This document shows positions 8,505-17,149 of a DNA stretch of 49,797 bases, piece by piece. The stretch spans positions 1 to 49,797 of the forward strand of contig CALMVI010000024.1 in assembly GCA_937873095.1 (NCBI GenBank), given 5' to 3'. Under the pieces are notes generated by a model, which saw only the letters and a list, made by a program, of their open reading frames with translations, ran no database searches and was not told the origin of the DNA. Numbering within the stretch: position 1 is the stretch's first letter; the number at the start of each line of letters is the position of its first letter. Made by a program: the position numbers and the translations under genes. This DNA is from an uncultured Acetobacteraceae bacterium (lineage in GTDB: Bacteria > Pseudomonadota > Alphaproteobacteria > Acetobacterales > Acetobacteraceae).

Positions 8505-9164
8505 ATGCGTCAGCTTTTCGCGCCGGGTGCCGATGCCGTCCTTCGTCTTGCGCTGCTGACGGTTTCCGTCGGCGCGATCCTTCTGCTGGTGGTCGTCGGC
8601 GCCGTCGCCAATTCCGACTACATCTCGGGCGTGGGCATCGCGCCGCGCCAGCCTGTGCCGTTCAGCCACAAGCATCACAGCGGCGAGCTCGGCATCGACT
8701 GCCGCTATTGCCACACCAGCGTGGAGGTTGCAGCGACTGCGGGCATGCCGCCGACCCATACCTGCATGACGTGCCACAGCCAGATCTGGACCGGCGCGCC
8801 GATGCTGGCGCCGGTGCGCGACAGCCTGGCCAACGACGACCCTCTGCACTGGACGCGGGTCAACCACATCCCGTCCTACGTCTATTTCAACCACTCGGTG
8901 CACGTGACCAAGGGGATCGGCTGTTCGAGCTGCCACGGTGCGATGGACCACATGCAGATGACGCTGCGGGTGCAGTCGTTCCACATGGAGTTCTGCCTGC
9001 AGTGCCACCGCCACCCCGAGGAGCACGTGCGCACGCCTGACCAGGTGTGGAACATGGATTGGGGCGCGCCGCCCGACCAGGCGGTGCGCGGCCCGGCGCT
9101 GGTCGCCAAGTACCACATACGCAACGCCGCCCAGCTGACGGATTGCTCGATATGCCACCGCTAG
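8505..9164 (+). CDS. actA: Alternative complex III, pentaheme cytochrome c subunit ActA
   Basis: The protein has 219 residues. One N-terminal membrane anchor (about 12-35) precedes a periplasmic domain with exactly five CxxCH heme motifs: CRYCH, CMTCH, CSSCH, CLQCH and CSICH. Additional His residues for axial ligation occur in HKHH and HSVH. This matches ActA, the pentaheme subunit of alternative complex III, a quinol:electron-acceptor oxidoreductase that replaces the bc1 complex. The last CxxCH lies at the extreme C-terminus and overlaps the next gene by 13 nt. It is the first gene of a long plus-strand cluster, 57 nt after the preceding stop. Confidence 0.93.
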   Translation: MRQLFAPGADAVLRLALLTVSVGAILLLVVVGAVANSDYISGVGIAPRQPVPFSHKHHSGELGIDCRYCHTSVEVAATAGMPPTHTCMTCHSQIWTGAPMLAPVRDSLANDDPLHWTRVNHIPSYVYFNHSVHVTKGIGCSSCHGAMDHMQMTLRVQSFHMEFCLQCHRHPEEHVRTPDQVWNMDWGAPPDQAVRGPALVAKYHIRNAAQLTDCSICHR

Positions 9165-12061
9165 GTTTCGTCGCCCGCGACGCGAGCGGCCAGTGGCGGC
9201 GCGCGGCCGAAGGCGACCCGGCGGCGCTGGCCTTGATCCGTGAGAGATACCCGGCGGCGGCCGACCTGCTGCGCACGCCCGACCGTCGGCAGTTCATGCG
9301 GCTGATGGCGGCCTCTCTCGCGCTGTCCGGCCTGGCCGGCTGCGATGACGATACGCGCGACGAGATCGTGCCGCCGGTCAACCAGGCCGAGGGGTCGGCG
9401 CCCGGGTCGGTGCTGACCTATGCCTCCTCCGCCCTGGTGGACGGGTTCGCCAACGGCGTGCTGGTCAAGTCGCGCGACGGGCGCCCGATCAAGATAGAGG
9501 GCAACCCCGGCCACCCCTGGAGCCGCGGCGGAACAGACGTGTTCGGCCAGGCCAGCGTGCTGGGGCTGTACGATCCGTTCCGCTCGCAATCGGTGCAGTT
9601 CGACACGCGCGAGAGCGACTGGGCGGCGTTCCGGGCGGCGCTGGCGGGACCGCTCGGCCAGTGGCGCGCCAGCGGCGGGCAGGGCGTCGCGATCCTGCTG
9701 GGGCCGAGCACGTCGCCCTCGCTTGCCGCCCAGCTCGCGGCGTTGCAGCGGGCCTGGCCGCAGCTGCGGCTCTACGTGCACGTGCCGGCGACCCGGGCGG
9801 CGCTCTACGAGGGCACGCGGCAGGCGTTCGGCCGGCCGCTCGAGACGCATTGGCGGCTGTCTGGCGCGCGAGCCATCGTCAGCCTGGATGGCGACCTGCT
9901 CGATCCTGGGCCGCAGCAGGTGGGTGCGGCGCGTGAGTGGGCCGATGCGCGCCACGCCCAGGCGGCGGCCGACGGCCTGCTCGAGATGTGGGCCGCGGGG
10001 CCGGTCCCCAGCCTGACCCTGGCCAAGGCCGACCATCCGCTTGCGGCCTCGCCTGCGGTGGTATCGGCGATGGCGCAGTGGCTGCTGGCGCGCGCCGACG
10101 GACGCGCCGGCCAGGCGCTGCCGCCCGACGCCCGGCGCTGGTGCGAGGCGGCGTGGCGCGCGCTGGACGGCGCCCGCGGCAGTGCCGCCGTGATGGCAGG
10201 GCTGCACGCCGCGGCCGATGTGCAGGCGGCGGTGCAGCGGCTGAACGCGTCGCTGGGCAATGCCGGCCGCACGGTGCTGCACACCGCCCCGCTGCTGCAG
10301 CAGGCGCCCGACCTGGCCGCGCTGGCGTCGGACATGGCGGCGGGGCAGGTGCAGGCGCTGCTGATGCTCGGCGTCAACCCGGTCTACGACGCGCCATGCG
10401 ACCTGGATTTCGCGGCCAGGCTCTCGCGCGTGAAGCTGAAGATCCATGCCGGGCTGTACGCCGACGAGACGGCGCTGAACGTGGACTGGCACCTGCCCAC
10501 CACGCATCCGCTCGAATGCTGGGGCGACGCCTACGCCCTGGACGGCACGGCGTGCCTGGTCCAGCCGACGATCCGGCCGCTGTACGACGGCCGGTCGCTG
10601 CCGGAGATCGTCTCGCTCCTGGCCGATGCCGAGCCGCGCAACGGGCTCGACCTGCTGCGCGCGCACTGGCTGGGACCGGACGCGACGCCCGCGGCCGAGC
10701 AACGGTGGAAGCAGGCGCTGCTGTCGGGCGTGTTCGAGGACGGGCGTTCGCCTCTCGTCACGGTGCAGGCGACCGCTGCGCCGGCCGCAGCACCCGGTCC
10801 GGCGGCTGGCGGTCCGACTCTGGTGTTCCGGCCCGACCCCACGGTCTGGGACGGGTTCGGCGCCGACAATGCGTGGCTGCAGGAACTGCCCAAGCCGATC
10901 AGCAAGGTGGTGTGGGAGAACGTGGTCGGCATCGGTCCGGCACTCGCCGCGCGCGAGCATCTTGCGACCGGCGACGTGGTGCGGCTGGAGGCCGGCGGCA
11001 GGACCATCGAGGGACCGGTCTGGGTGTATGGCGCCCAGGCCGACGGCGTGGTCAGCGTGACTCTGGGCTACGGCCGCAGCGTGGCCGGGCAGCTTTCGGC
11101 AGGGCTCGGCTACAACGCCTACGCGCTGCGCCGGTCCGACGCGCCCTGGGACGGCGGGACAGTCACCCTGCACCGCACGGGCGAGCATCGCACCATGGCC
11201 AGCACGCAGGACCACACCACCATGGAAGGCCATGATTTCGTGCGCGTGCAGCATCTGGGCGCAGCGCCGGTGGGCGACGGCGCCTACCGCCCGCCGACCC
11301 TGTACCCCGACCACCAGTCCGACGGCCGCGCCTGGGGCATGGTGATCGACCTGGACACCTGCATAGGCTGCAACGCCTGCGTCACCGCGTGCCAGTCGGA
11401 AAACAACATCGCCGTCGTCGGCCGCGACGAAGTGCTGCGCGGCCGGGAGATGCATTGGCTGCGCGTCGACATCTACCAGTCCACGGCCGCGGCGCAGGAC
11501 GCCGCCCCGGCCGAGGCGGGCAGTCTGGCGCCCGCGCACTTCATGCCGGTGCCCTGCATGCATTGCGAGCAGGCGCCCTGCGAGGTCGGCTGCCCGGTGG
11601 AGGCGACTCTGCACGACCATGAAGGCCTGAACCTGATGGTCTATAACCGCTGCATCGGCACGCGCGCCTGTTCGGGCTACTGCCCGTACAAGGTGCGGCG
11701 CTTCAACTACGCCGACTACTCCGCCGGCGCGGCGCCCTCGATCGTGGAGCAGCGCAACCCCGACGTGTCGGTGCGGGCCCGCGGGGTGATGGAGAAGTGC
11801 ACCTACTGCGTCCAGCGCATCGCCGAGGCGCGCGCCGCCTCCGACCGCGACTACACGCCGATCCAGGATGGCGGCGTGCGCACCGCCTGCCAGGATGCCT
11901 GTCCGACGCGCGCCATCACCTTCGGCGACCTTGCCTTGCCGGGCAGCGAGGTTGCGCGTGCGCATGAGGACCCGAGGCGCTACGCTCTGCTGGGCGAGCT
12001 GAACACGCGGCCGCGCACCACCTACCTCGCGGCGCGCGCGCCCGCAGCGGGAGACAGCTGA
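9152..12061 (+). CDS. actB: Alternative complex III, iron-sulfur/molybdopterin-like subunit ActB
   Basis: The protein has 969 residues. It opens with a Tat-like RRQFMR motif (about 45-50) and the hydrophobic stretch ending LSGLAGC, a possible lipobox. A large molybdopterin-oxidoreductase-like domain spans about 70-700; in the ACIII family this part lacks the Mo cofactor. The C-terminal ferredoxin-like domain (from about 725) has four Cys clusters: CIGCNACVTACQ, CMHCEQAPCEVGCP, CIGTRACSGYCPYKVRRFN, and CTYCVQR with CQDACPTR. These would hold three 4Fe4S and one 3Fe4S centres. The start at 9152 overlaps actA; frame continuity and family N-terminus support it. Confidence 0.93.
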   Translation: MPPLGFVARDASGQWRRAAEGDPAALALIRERYPAAADLLRTPDRRQFMRLMAASLALSGLAGCDDDTRDEIVPPVNQAEGSAPGSVLTYASSALVDGFANGVLVKSRDGRPIKIEGNPGHPWSRGGTDVFGQASVLGLYDPFRSQSVQFDTRESDWAAFRAALAGPLGQWRASGGQGVAILLGPSTSPSLAAQLAALQRAWPQLRLYVHVPATRAALYEGTRQAFGRPLETHWRLSGARAIVSLDGDLLDPGPQQVGAAREWADARHAQAAADGLLEMWAAGPVPSLTLAKADHPLAASPAVVSAMAQWLLARADGRAGQALPPDARRWCEAAWRALDGARGSAAVMAGLHAAADVQAAVQRLNASLGNAGRTVLHTAPLLQQAPDLAALASDMAAGQVQALLMLGVNPVYDAPCDLDFAARLSRVKLKIHAGLYADETALNVDWHLPTTHPLECWGDAYALDGTACLVQPTIRPLYDGRSLPEIVSLLADAEPRNGLDLLRAHWLGPDATPAAEQRWKQALLSGVFEDGRSPLVTVQATAAPAAAPGPAAGGPTLVFRPDPTVWDGFGADNAWLQELPKPISKVVWENVVGIGPALAAREHLATGDVVRLEAGGRTIEGPVWVYGAQADGVVSVTLGYGRSVAGQLSAGLGYNAYALRRSDAPWDGGTVTLHRTGEHRTMASTQDHTTMEGHDFVRVQHLGAAPVGDGAYRPPTLYPDHQSDGRAWGMVIDLDTCIGCNACVTACQSENNIAVVGRDEVLRGREMHWLRVDIYQSTAAAQDAAPAEAGSLAPAHFMPVPCMHCEQAPCEVGCPVEATLHDHEGLNLMVYNRCIGTRACSGYCPYKVRRFNYADYSAGAAPSIVEQRNPDVSVRARGVMEKCTYCVQRIAEARAASDRDYTPIQDGGVRTACQDACPTRAITFGDLALPGSEVARAHEDPRRYALLGELNTRPRTTYLAARAPAAGDS

Positions 12062-12063
12062 GC

Positions 12064-14022
12064 ATGCCGTCCGGCGCATCCGAAACCGTCTCGCCGTTCC
12101 TGGGCGCGGGCCAGACCTATGACAGCATAGGCAGCACGCTCGCCGGCATCCCGCTCAGCGCACGCGGCTGGAGCCGCTGGTGGATCGCGATGGCGGCCGC
12201 GGTGGCGCTGACCGGGGTGCTCGTCGTCTCGCTCGGCGTGCTGTTCTACGAAGGTGTCGCGATCTGGGGCAACAACATCCCCGTCACCTGGGCGCTCGAC
12301 ATCGTCAGCTACGATTGGTGGATCGGCATCGCCTGCGGCGGCCTGCTGGTGAGCGGCGTGTTCCTGCTGCTCGACGTCGCCTGGCGCAGCGCGCTGAACC
12401 GGATCAGCGAGACGATGGCCCTGCTCGCTGCGGCAGCGGCGGCGGTGTACCCGATCATCCATCTCGGGCGGCCCTGGTTCTTCTACTGGAACCTGCCCTA
12501 CCCGAACAGCTTCGCCCTGTGGCCGCAGTTCCGCAGCCCGCTGTTCTGGGACGCGTTCGACATCCTGAGCTTCCTGGGCCTGGCGGCAGGGGTGTTCTAC
12601 GTGGGGTTGCTGCCCGACCTGGCGACGCTTCGCGACCGGGCCTGGGAGCGATCGAAGGATGACGGCCGGCCGGACGGCATCGACTGGCCGCTGCTGCGGG
12701 CGCAGCTCTACGGCATCGCGGCACTCGGGTGGCGCGGTTCGGCGGTGCACTGGCACCGCTGGGTGCAGGCCTATCGCACGCTGGCACTGCTCGGGGTCGT
12801 GACCGTCGTCGCCCTGCAGGTCGGCGCATCGGTGATGTTCGCCGGCACCTCCGAACCCGGCTGGCACGACACGCTGCTGCCCGTCACCTACCTGGCCGGC
12901 GCGGTCCTGTCCGGGGTCGGCATGCTGTGCGTGCTGACCGTGGTGCTGCGCCACGCCTTCCACCTCGAGACGCTGATCACCGAGCGGCACGTGCAACGCC
13001 TCGCTCTGGTGCTTCTGGGCCTGGCCCTGGTCAACATCTACTGCGAGACCACGACCGGTTTCGTGGGCGCGCTCAGCGGCGATTCGTTCGAGCACGCGGC
13101 CCAGCTGCGACGCGTGGCGGGGCCTGCGGCGTGGAGCTTCTGGATGCTGGTGACCGCCGGCCTGCTGCCGCCGCTGCTGTTCGCCATCCCCAGGCTGCGC
13201 GCCTCCCCGGCTGTGCTGGCCTGGGTCGGCGGTGCGGCCGCCGCAGGCATTTGGGGCGACCACTACGCGCTGATCGTGGGCAGCCTGCAGCACGATTTCC
13301 TGCCGTCCGCGGCGCATGGCAGCCGGATCACCGTGTTCGAGTGGAGCACGTTTGCCGGCTCCGCCGGGCTGTTCCTGCTGCTGCTGCTGCTGTTCCTGCG
13401 CGCGCTGCCCATCGTGTCGATGATGGAGAGCCGGCAGCTGGCGACCCGCACCGGCGCGGGGCCGGAGCCTGCGAGGCCGGGCGCCGGCCACCGCGCGCCG
13501 ATCTGGGGGGTTGCGGCCGAGTTCGCGACCGAAGCCGACATGGCCTACGCGGCAGCGTCGCTGCGGTCGGGGTGCAGGCTGCGGGTGGACGCGTATTCGC
13601 CGGTGCCGAGCCCGACGACCGCGGCAGCGCTCGGCCTGCACAGCCATTCGATCCGCGGTTTCGCCCTGGGGGGGTTCGTGCTGGGCGCTGGCGGCACGTT
13701 CGGCGTGTGCACCTACGCCACCGTGCACGATTACGTCTTCAACATCGGCGGCCGGCCGGATTTCAGCTGGCAGTCCTTCGTGGTGCCCAGCCTTTCGTTC
13801 GGCTCGCTGGTGGCCGGCATGGGCGTCGTGGGCGCCATGCTGGTGTTCAACCGGCTGCCGCGCCTGAACCACCCGGCGTTCAACATCCCGGGCATCGCGC
13901 GCGCCTCGGCCGACCGCTTCTTCGTGGCGGCCCACGGCATGGGCGAGGAGTTCGACCTGAAGCCCGCCGAGACGATACTGTCGGCGCTGCCCGCCCTGTC
14001 CGTGCACCAGGTTCCGCGATGA
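12064..14022 (+). CDS. actC: Alternative complex III, fused ActC (NrfD-like) and ActD subunits
   Basis: The protein has 652 residues and reads as one uninterrupted frame. Residues 1 to about 460 form an NrfD/PsrC-like quinone-interacting membrane domain with about ten helices, matching ActC (GIACGGLLVSGVFLL, LGRPWFFYWNLPYPN, ETTTGF). From about 481 (AEFATEADMAYAAASLRSG) to the end it matches ActD: a cytoplasmic domain, then two membrane helices around FALGGFVLGAGGTFGV and VVPSLSFGSLVAGMGVV, then an amphipathic tail. actC and actD are usually separate genes in described ACIII clusters. It starts 2 nt after actB and overlaps actE through ATGA. Confidence 0.92.
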   Translation: MPSGASETVSPFLGAGQTYDSIGSTLAGIPLSARGWSRWWIAMAAAVALTGVLVVSLGVLFYEGVAIWGNNIPVTWALDIVSYDWWIGIACGGLLVSGVFLLLDVAWRSALNRISETMALLAAAAAAVYPIIHLGRPWFFYWNLPYPNSFALWPQFRSPLFWDAFDILSFLGLAAGVFYVGLLPDLATLRDRAWERSKDDGRPDGIDWPLLRAQLYGIAALGWRGSAVHWHRWVQAYRTLALLGVVTVVALQVGASVMFAGTSEPGWHDTLLPVTYLAGAVLSGVGMLCVLTVVLRHAFHLETLITERHVQRLALVLLGLALVNIYCETTTGFVGALSGDSFEHAAQLRRVAGPAAWSFWMLVTAGLLPPLLFAIPRLRASPAVLAWVGGAAAAGIWGDHYALIVGSLQHDFLPSAAHGSRITVFEWSTFAGSAGLFLLLLLLFLRALPIVSMMESRQLATRTGAGPEPARPGAGHRAPIWGVAAEFATEADMAYAAASLRSGCRLRVDAYSPVPSPTTAAALGLHSHSIRGFALGGFVLGAGGTFGVCTYATVHDYVFNIGGRPDFSWQSFVVPSLSFGSLVAGMGVVGAMLVFNRLPRLNHPAFNIPGIARASADRFFVAAHGMGEEFDLKPAETILSALPALSVHQVPR

Positions 14023-14582
14023 GCGCGCCCCACCTTGCCGGGGCCTGTGCCGCCCTGGCGCTGCTGGCGGCGCTCGGCGCCTGCAAGCGCGAGGACATGT
14101 ACACGCAGCGCGAGATACGCCCGTGGGACCGCGACGACACGGCTGCCAACTCGTCCAGCATGCGGCCGCCGGTGGCGGGCACGCTGGCCCGCGAGCAGCC
14201 CGACGCGCCGGTGCCGCCGCCGCGCATCATCGACGCCGTGCTGATCGAACGCGGCCAGGCGCGCTACGACATCTTCTGCACCCCCTGCCACGCCGACAGC
14301 GGAGACGGCGAGGGCATGATCGTGCAGCGCGGCTTCCCGCATCCGCCGAGCTTGCATTCCGAGCGCCTGCGCCACGCCCGCGCCCAGGTGTTCTACGACG
14401 CGATCACCTACGGGCACGGCGCCATGTACAGCTACGCGGCGCGCGTGCCGCCGCCGGACCGCTGGGCCATCGCCGCCTACATCCGTGCGCTGCAGTTCAG
14501 CCAGGCAGCGCCCGTCGCCAGCCTGTCCCCGGAGGACCGCGACCGCCTGGCGCAGGCTCCCGTCATGGAGGGTGCGCGGTGA
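14019..14582 (+). CDS. actE: Alternative complex III, monoheme cytochrome c subunit ActE
   Basis: The protein has 187 residues. A lipoprotein-type signal ends LAALGAC (about 16-22), so a lipid-anchored periplasmic protein is likely. A single CTPCH heme motif lies near residue 87, with candidate distal Met residues further on in GEGMIVQRG and GHGAMYSY. The [10 protein letters not shown] region before the heme is typical of ActE. It probably receives electrons from ActA/ActB and hands them to the oxidase. The ATG start overlaps the ActC-ActD stop, and its own stop overlaps the next GTG start, so the cluster is translationally linked. Confidence 0.9.
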   Translation: MSAPHLAGACAALALLAALGACKREDMYTQREIRPWDRDDTAANSSSMRPPVAGTLAREQPDAPVPPPRIIDAVLIERGQARYDIFCTPCHADSGDGEGMIVQRGFPHPPSLHSERLRHARAQVFYDAITYGHGAMYSYAARVPPPDRWAIAAYIRALQFSQAAPVASLSPEDRDRLAQAPVMEGAR

Positions 14583-15607
14583 GGCGGCTTGCCTGGGCAG
14601 GCGCGCTGGTGCTGGTGCTGATCTACGCAGCGGCGGCGCTGCTGGGCAGGCCGATCATGGCGTCCTACCTCGCGGCCTGGCTGTTCTGCCTGTCCGTGCC
14701 GGTGGGCGCGCTTCCCGTCGTGTGCGGGCTGGAACTGGCCGGGCTGGGCGGCTCGCTGCACACCGGTTACCTGCGCTGGCTGCTGCTGCTGATGCCGGTG
14801 GCGGCGCTGGCCGGGCTGCCGGTGCTGTTCTTCCTGCCCTCGCTCTACCCCTGGGTGTCGCACCCGTTGCACGGCTTTGCCGGGGCATGGTGGAGCCCGG
14901 TGCCGTTCGCCGTCAGGAGCGTGGCCTACCTGGCGGTGTGGACCGTGCTCGCACTGCTCAGCGCCCAGCCGCCGCAGGCCAATACCAGGCCGCCGCAGGC
15001 CAATACCAGGCCGCCGCAGGCCGCGGCCCGGGCGGGGCTGTGCTGCGCCGGGCTGGTGCTGCACGTGGCGGTGGGCACCCTGGCCGCGACCGACTGGATC
15101 ATGTCGCTGACGCCGGGCTTGAACGCGGCCGGCTTCGGCCTGCTGGTGCTGGCTGGACAGTCCGCCCTGGCGCTGGGCGCGGGTGTGCTGCTGGTGCCGG
15201 CGCGGCCCGCCGGTGCTGCGCCGTGGCTGGTGACGGCCATGGTGGCGTGGGGTGCGATGCAGTTCACCCAGTACCTCATCATCTGGTCGGCCAATCAGCC
15301 TGGGGAGATCGCCTGGTACATCCAGCGCGGCGGCGCGCTCGGCGACGCGGCGTCCTGGGCGGGTGCTGCGGTCCTTCTGCTGTGCGTGGCGCTGCTCGGC
15401 CCCGCCTGGCTGGCCGGACGCCGCTTCGTGCTGGCGGGATGCGGGGCGGCGGTGGTTCTGGTGCAGATGGCCGCGACGCTGTGGCTGGTCACGCCCAGCA
15501 TACGCGGCCGTTTCACGCTGGCTCTGCCCGACCTCGCCGTGCCTGTGGCGGCGCTGCTGTTCGCCGCCCTGGCCTGGTCGCTGCGGCCCCGCGCGGTGCC
15601 GGCATGA
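14579..15607 (+). CDS. actF: Alternative complex III, membrane subunit ActF
   Basis: The protein has 342 residues and about ten hydrophobic helices. Family-like segments include FLPSLYPWV, ATDWIMSLTP, QFTQYLIIWSANQPGEIAWY and a C-terminal helix pair. ActF is the second NrfD-like membrane subunit of ACIII and is thought to shape a proton-translocation path. The loop at about 130-150 contains a heptad PPQANTR repeated in tandem, encoded by 21-bp DNA repeats, which is not a conserved family feature. The GTG start shares GTGA with the actE stop. The stop overlaps the next gene by 4 nt. Confidence 0.88.
   Translation: MRRLAWAGALVLVLIYAAAALLGRPIMASYLAAWLFCLSVPVGALPVVCGLELAGLGGSLHTGYLRWLLLLMPVAALAGLPVLFFLPSLYPWVSHPLHGFAGAWWSPVPFAVRSVAYLAVWTVLALLSAQPPQANTRPPQANTRPPQAAARAGLCCAGLVLHVAVGTLAATDWIMSLTPGLNAAGFGLLVLAGQSALALGAGVLLVPARPAGAAPWLVTAMVAWGAMQFTQYLIIWSANQPGEIAWYIQRGGALGDAASWAGAAVLLLCVALLGPAWLAGRRFVLAGCGAAVVLVQMAATLWLVTPSIRGRFTLALPDLAVPVAALLFAALAWSLRPRAVPA
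14966..15028 (+). repeat. 21-bp tandem repeat inside actF
   Basis: Three consecutive copies of a 21-bp unit containing GCCGCCGCAGGCCAATACC; the first two are nearly identical and the third diverges at its 3' end. The unit is a multiple of three, so it only lengthens a Pro/Gln loop (PPQANTR twice, then PPQAAAR) between membrane helices of ActF. It is read directly from the sequence. Copy number may vary between strains through slippage. Confidence 0.9.
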
Positions 15608-16161
15608 CCGCGCCGCGGCGGCGCGCCGGGATACTCGAGTTTTTCATCGGCGCTGCGGCGGCGCTGGGCGGGGCGCGGCTGTTTGCATCCCGCGCCGGCA
15701 AGGCGAACGACCCGTTCGACGAGCGCGCCGGACGCGGCGCGCCGGGCGACGAACCGAGCGCTGCCGCCGTTTCGGCCGGGCACGAGCCGGCCGACGCCGA
15801 CGCGCGCGACATCTTCCGCACGATGGCGATCTTTGGCGGTGTGGCGCTGACCTCGGTCGCTCTGATGGCGGCGCTGCTGCACGGGCTGCACCGGGCGGAC
15901 GCCGCGCGCGAGGCGGGGCTGACCCAGATACAGCGCATCCACGTGACACCGCCCGAGCCCAACCTGCAGCCCGACCCGGTGGGCGACATCGCCCGGTTGC
16001 GCAGGCACGAGTACCAGCTGCTGCACAGTTTCGCCCGCATCGACGCCGGCACGGCCAGGATACCGATCGACCGCGCCATCGCCCTGATGGCCGGCCAGAC
16101 GCTGGACCGGCCGGACACGCAGGGTGACGGGCGACAGCCGACCAGGGGAGACGGGCGTTGA
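15604..16161 (+). CDS. Membrane-anchored protein of unknown function in the ACIII/oxidase cluster
   Basis: The protein has 185 residues. The N-terminus has a short hydrophobic stretch (LEFFIGAAAALGGARLF), followed by a charged Asp/Ala-rich linker. A clear membrane segment lies at about 78-97 and a soluble C-terminal part follows. The C-terminal motif ARIPIDRAIALMA is recalled from small proteins encoded beside cytochrome oxidases and ACIII in other bacteria, so an accessory or assembly role is plausible. It has no heme motif and no copper-binding CxxxC pair, so it is not a Sco protein. It starts on the last bases of actF (ATGA) and ends just before cytochrome oxidase subunit II. Function is not known. 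Confidence 0.75.
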   Translation: MTAPRRRAGILEFFIGAAAALGGARLFASRAGKANDPFDERAGRGAPGDEPSAAAVSAGHEPADADARDIFRTMAIFGGVALTSVALMAALLHGLHRADAAREAGLTQIQRIHVTPPEPNLQPDPVGDIARLRRHEYQLLHSFARIDAGTARIPIDRAIALMAGQTLDRPDTQGDGRQPTRGDGR

Positions 16162-16189
16162 GCGGAGACGGGTTGAGCGGAGAAGTGCG

Positions 16190-17149
16190 TTGAGCGTTTC
16201 GGGGAGCCCGGCCGAACACGCGCTCGCGCTGTGGCCGCCGGCCGCGAGCCATGCGGCCACCCATGTCGACTACCTGATCCTGGCGTTCACCGCGGTCACG
16301 CTTCTGCTGACGGTGCCGATCTTCCTGGCGATCACGTATTTCGCGCTGGTCTATCGCGCGAACCGGCGCGTCGATCGAACACACGGCTCAGACCGGAACG
16401 TGAAGCTCGAACTCTCCTGGATGCTGATCCCGTTCTTCCTGACCCTCACGTTCTTCGCCTGGGGCGCCCAGATGTTCGACACGGCCAAGCACCCGCCGGC
16501 CAACGCGCTGCGCATCGAGGCGATCGGGCGGCAGTGGATGTGGAAGTTCCAGCATCCCGGAGGACAGGCGGAGATCAACGACCTGCACGTGCCGGCGGGG
16601 CAGCCGGTGCTGGTCAACATGATCAGCCAGGACGTGATCCACTCGCTCTACCTGCCCTCGTTCCGTGTGCAGATGGAAACCCTGCCCGGACGCTACACCC
16701 AGCTCTGGTTCACCGCCAACCTTCCGGGCATCTACCGCTTGTACTGCTCGGAGTACTGCGGAACCGACCATTCGGTGATGGACGGCCAGATCACCGTGCA
16801 GAGCCCCCGCGACTACGAGCATTGGCTGAGCCAGGCGGGGTCGAGCCAGTCGCTCGCCGCCGGCGGCAAGCGGCTGTTCGCCAATTACGGCTGCACCGGC
16901 TGCCATGGTGCCGCGGCGACAGTGCGCGCGCCGATGCTGGCCGGGCTGTACGGGCGCCCGGTGCCGATGGAGGCCGGCGGCACGGTGACCGCCAGCGACG
17001 ACTACATCCGCGACAAGATCCTGAACCCGGACCACAACCTGATTGCCGGCTACAAGCAGGTCATGCCGAGTTTCGCGGGCGTGATCCCAGAAGACGAGCT
17101 GATCCAGCTGATCGCCTACATCAAGACCATGCAGGAGCCAGGATCATGA
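16190..17149 (+). CDS. ctaC: Cytochrome c oxidase subunit II with fused cytochrome c domain (caa3 type)
   Basis: The protein has 319 residues from the TTG at 16190. Two membrane helices (about 26-56 and 75-95) precede a cupredoxin domain with the CuA ligands His151, Cys186, Glu188, Cys190, His194 and Met197 ([18 protein letters not shown]). A cytochrome c domain follows with CTGCH at about 235-239 and a likely distal Met near 292 (QVMPSF). The fused heme makes this a caa3-type enzyme that can accept electrons directly from ACIII. The start is uncertain: the TTG has GGAGA 6-7 nt upstream, while an ATG at 16124 would overlap the preceding gene by 38 nt. Confidence 0.93.
   Translation: MSVSGSPAEHALALWPPAASHAATHVDYLILAFTAVTLLLTVPIFLAITYFALVYRANRRVDRTHGSDRNVKLELSWMLIPFFLTLTFFAWGAQMFDTAKHPPANALRIEAIGRQWMWKFQHPGGQAEINDLHVPAGQPVLVNMISQDVIHSLYLPSFRVQMETLPGRYTQLWFTANLPGIYRLYCSEYCGTDHSVMDGQITVQSPRDYEHWLSQAGSSQSLAAGGKRLFANYGCTGCHGAAATVRAPMLAGLYGRPVPMEAGGTVTASDDYIRDKILNPDHNLIAGYKQVMPSFAGVIPEDELIQLIAYIKTMQEPGS

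Noticed and set aside
9161-12079. A 972-codon open frame antisense to actB
   Set aside because: It mirrors the G+C-biased codon pattern of a well-supported gene and encodes low-complexity Arg/Gly/Ala/Val-rich protein with no domain.
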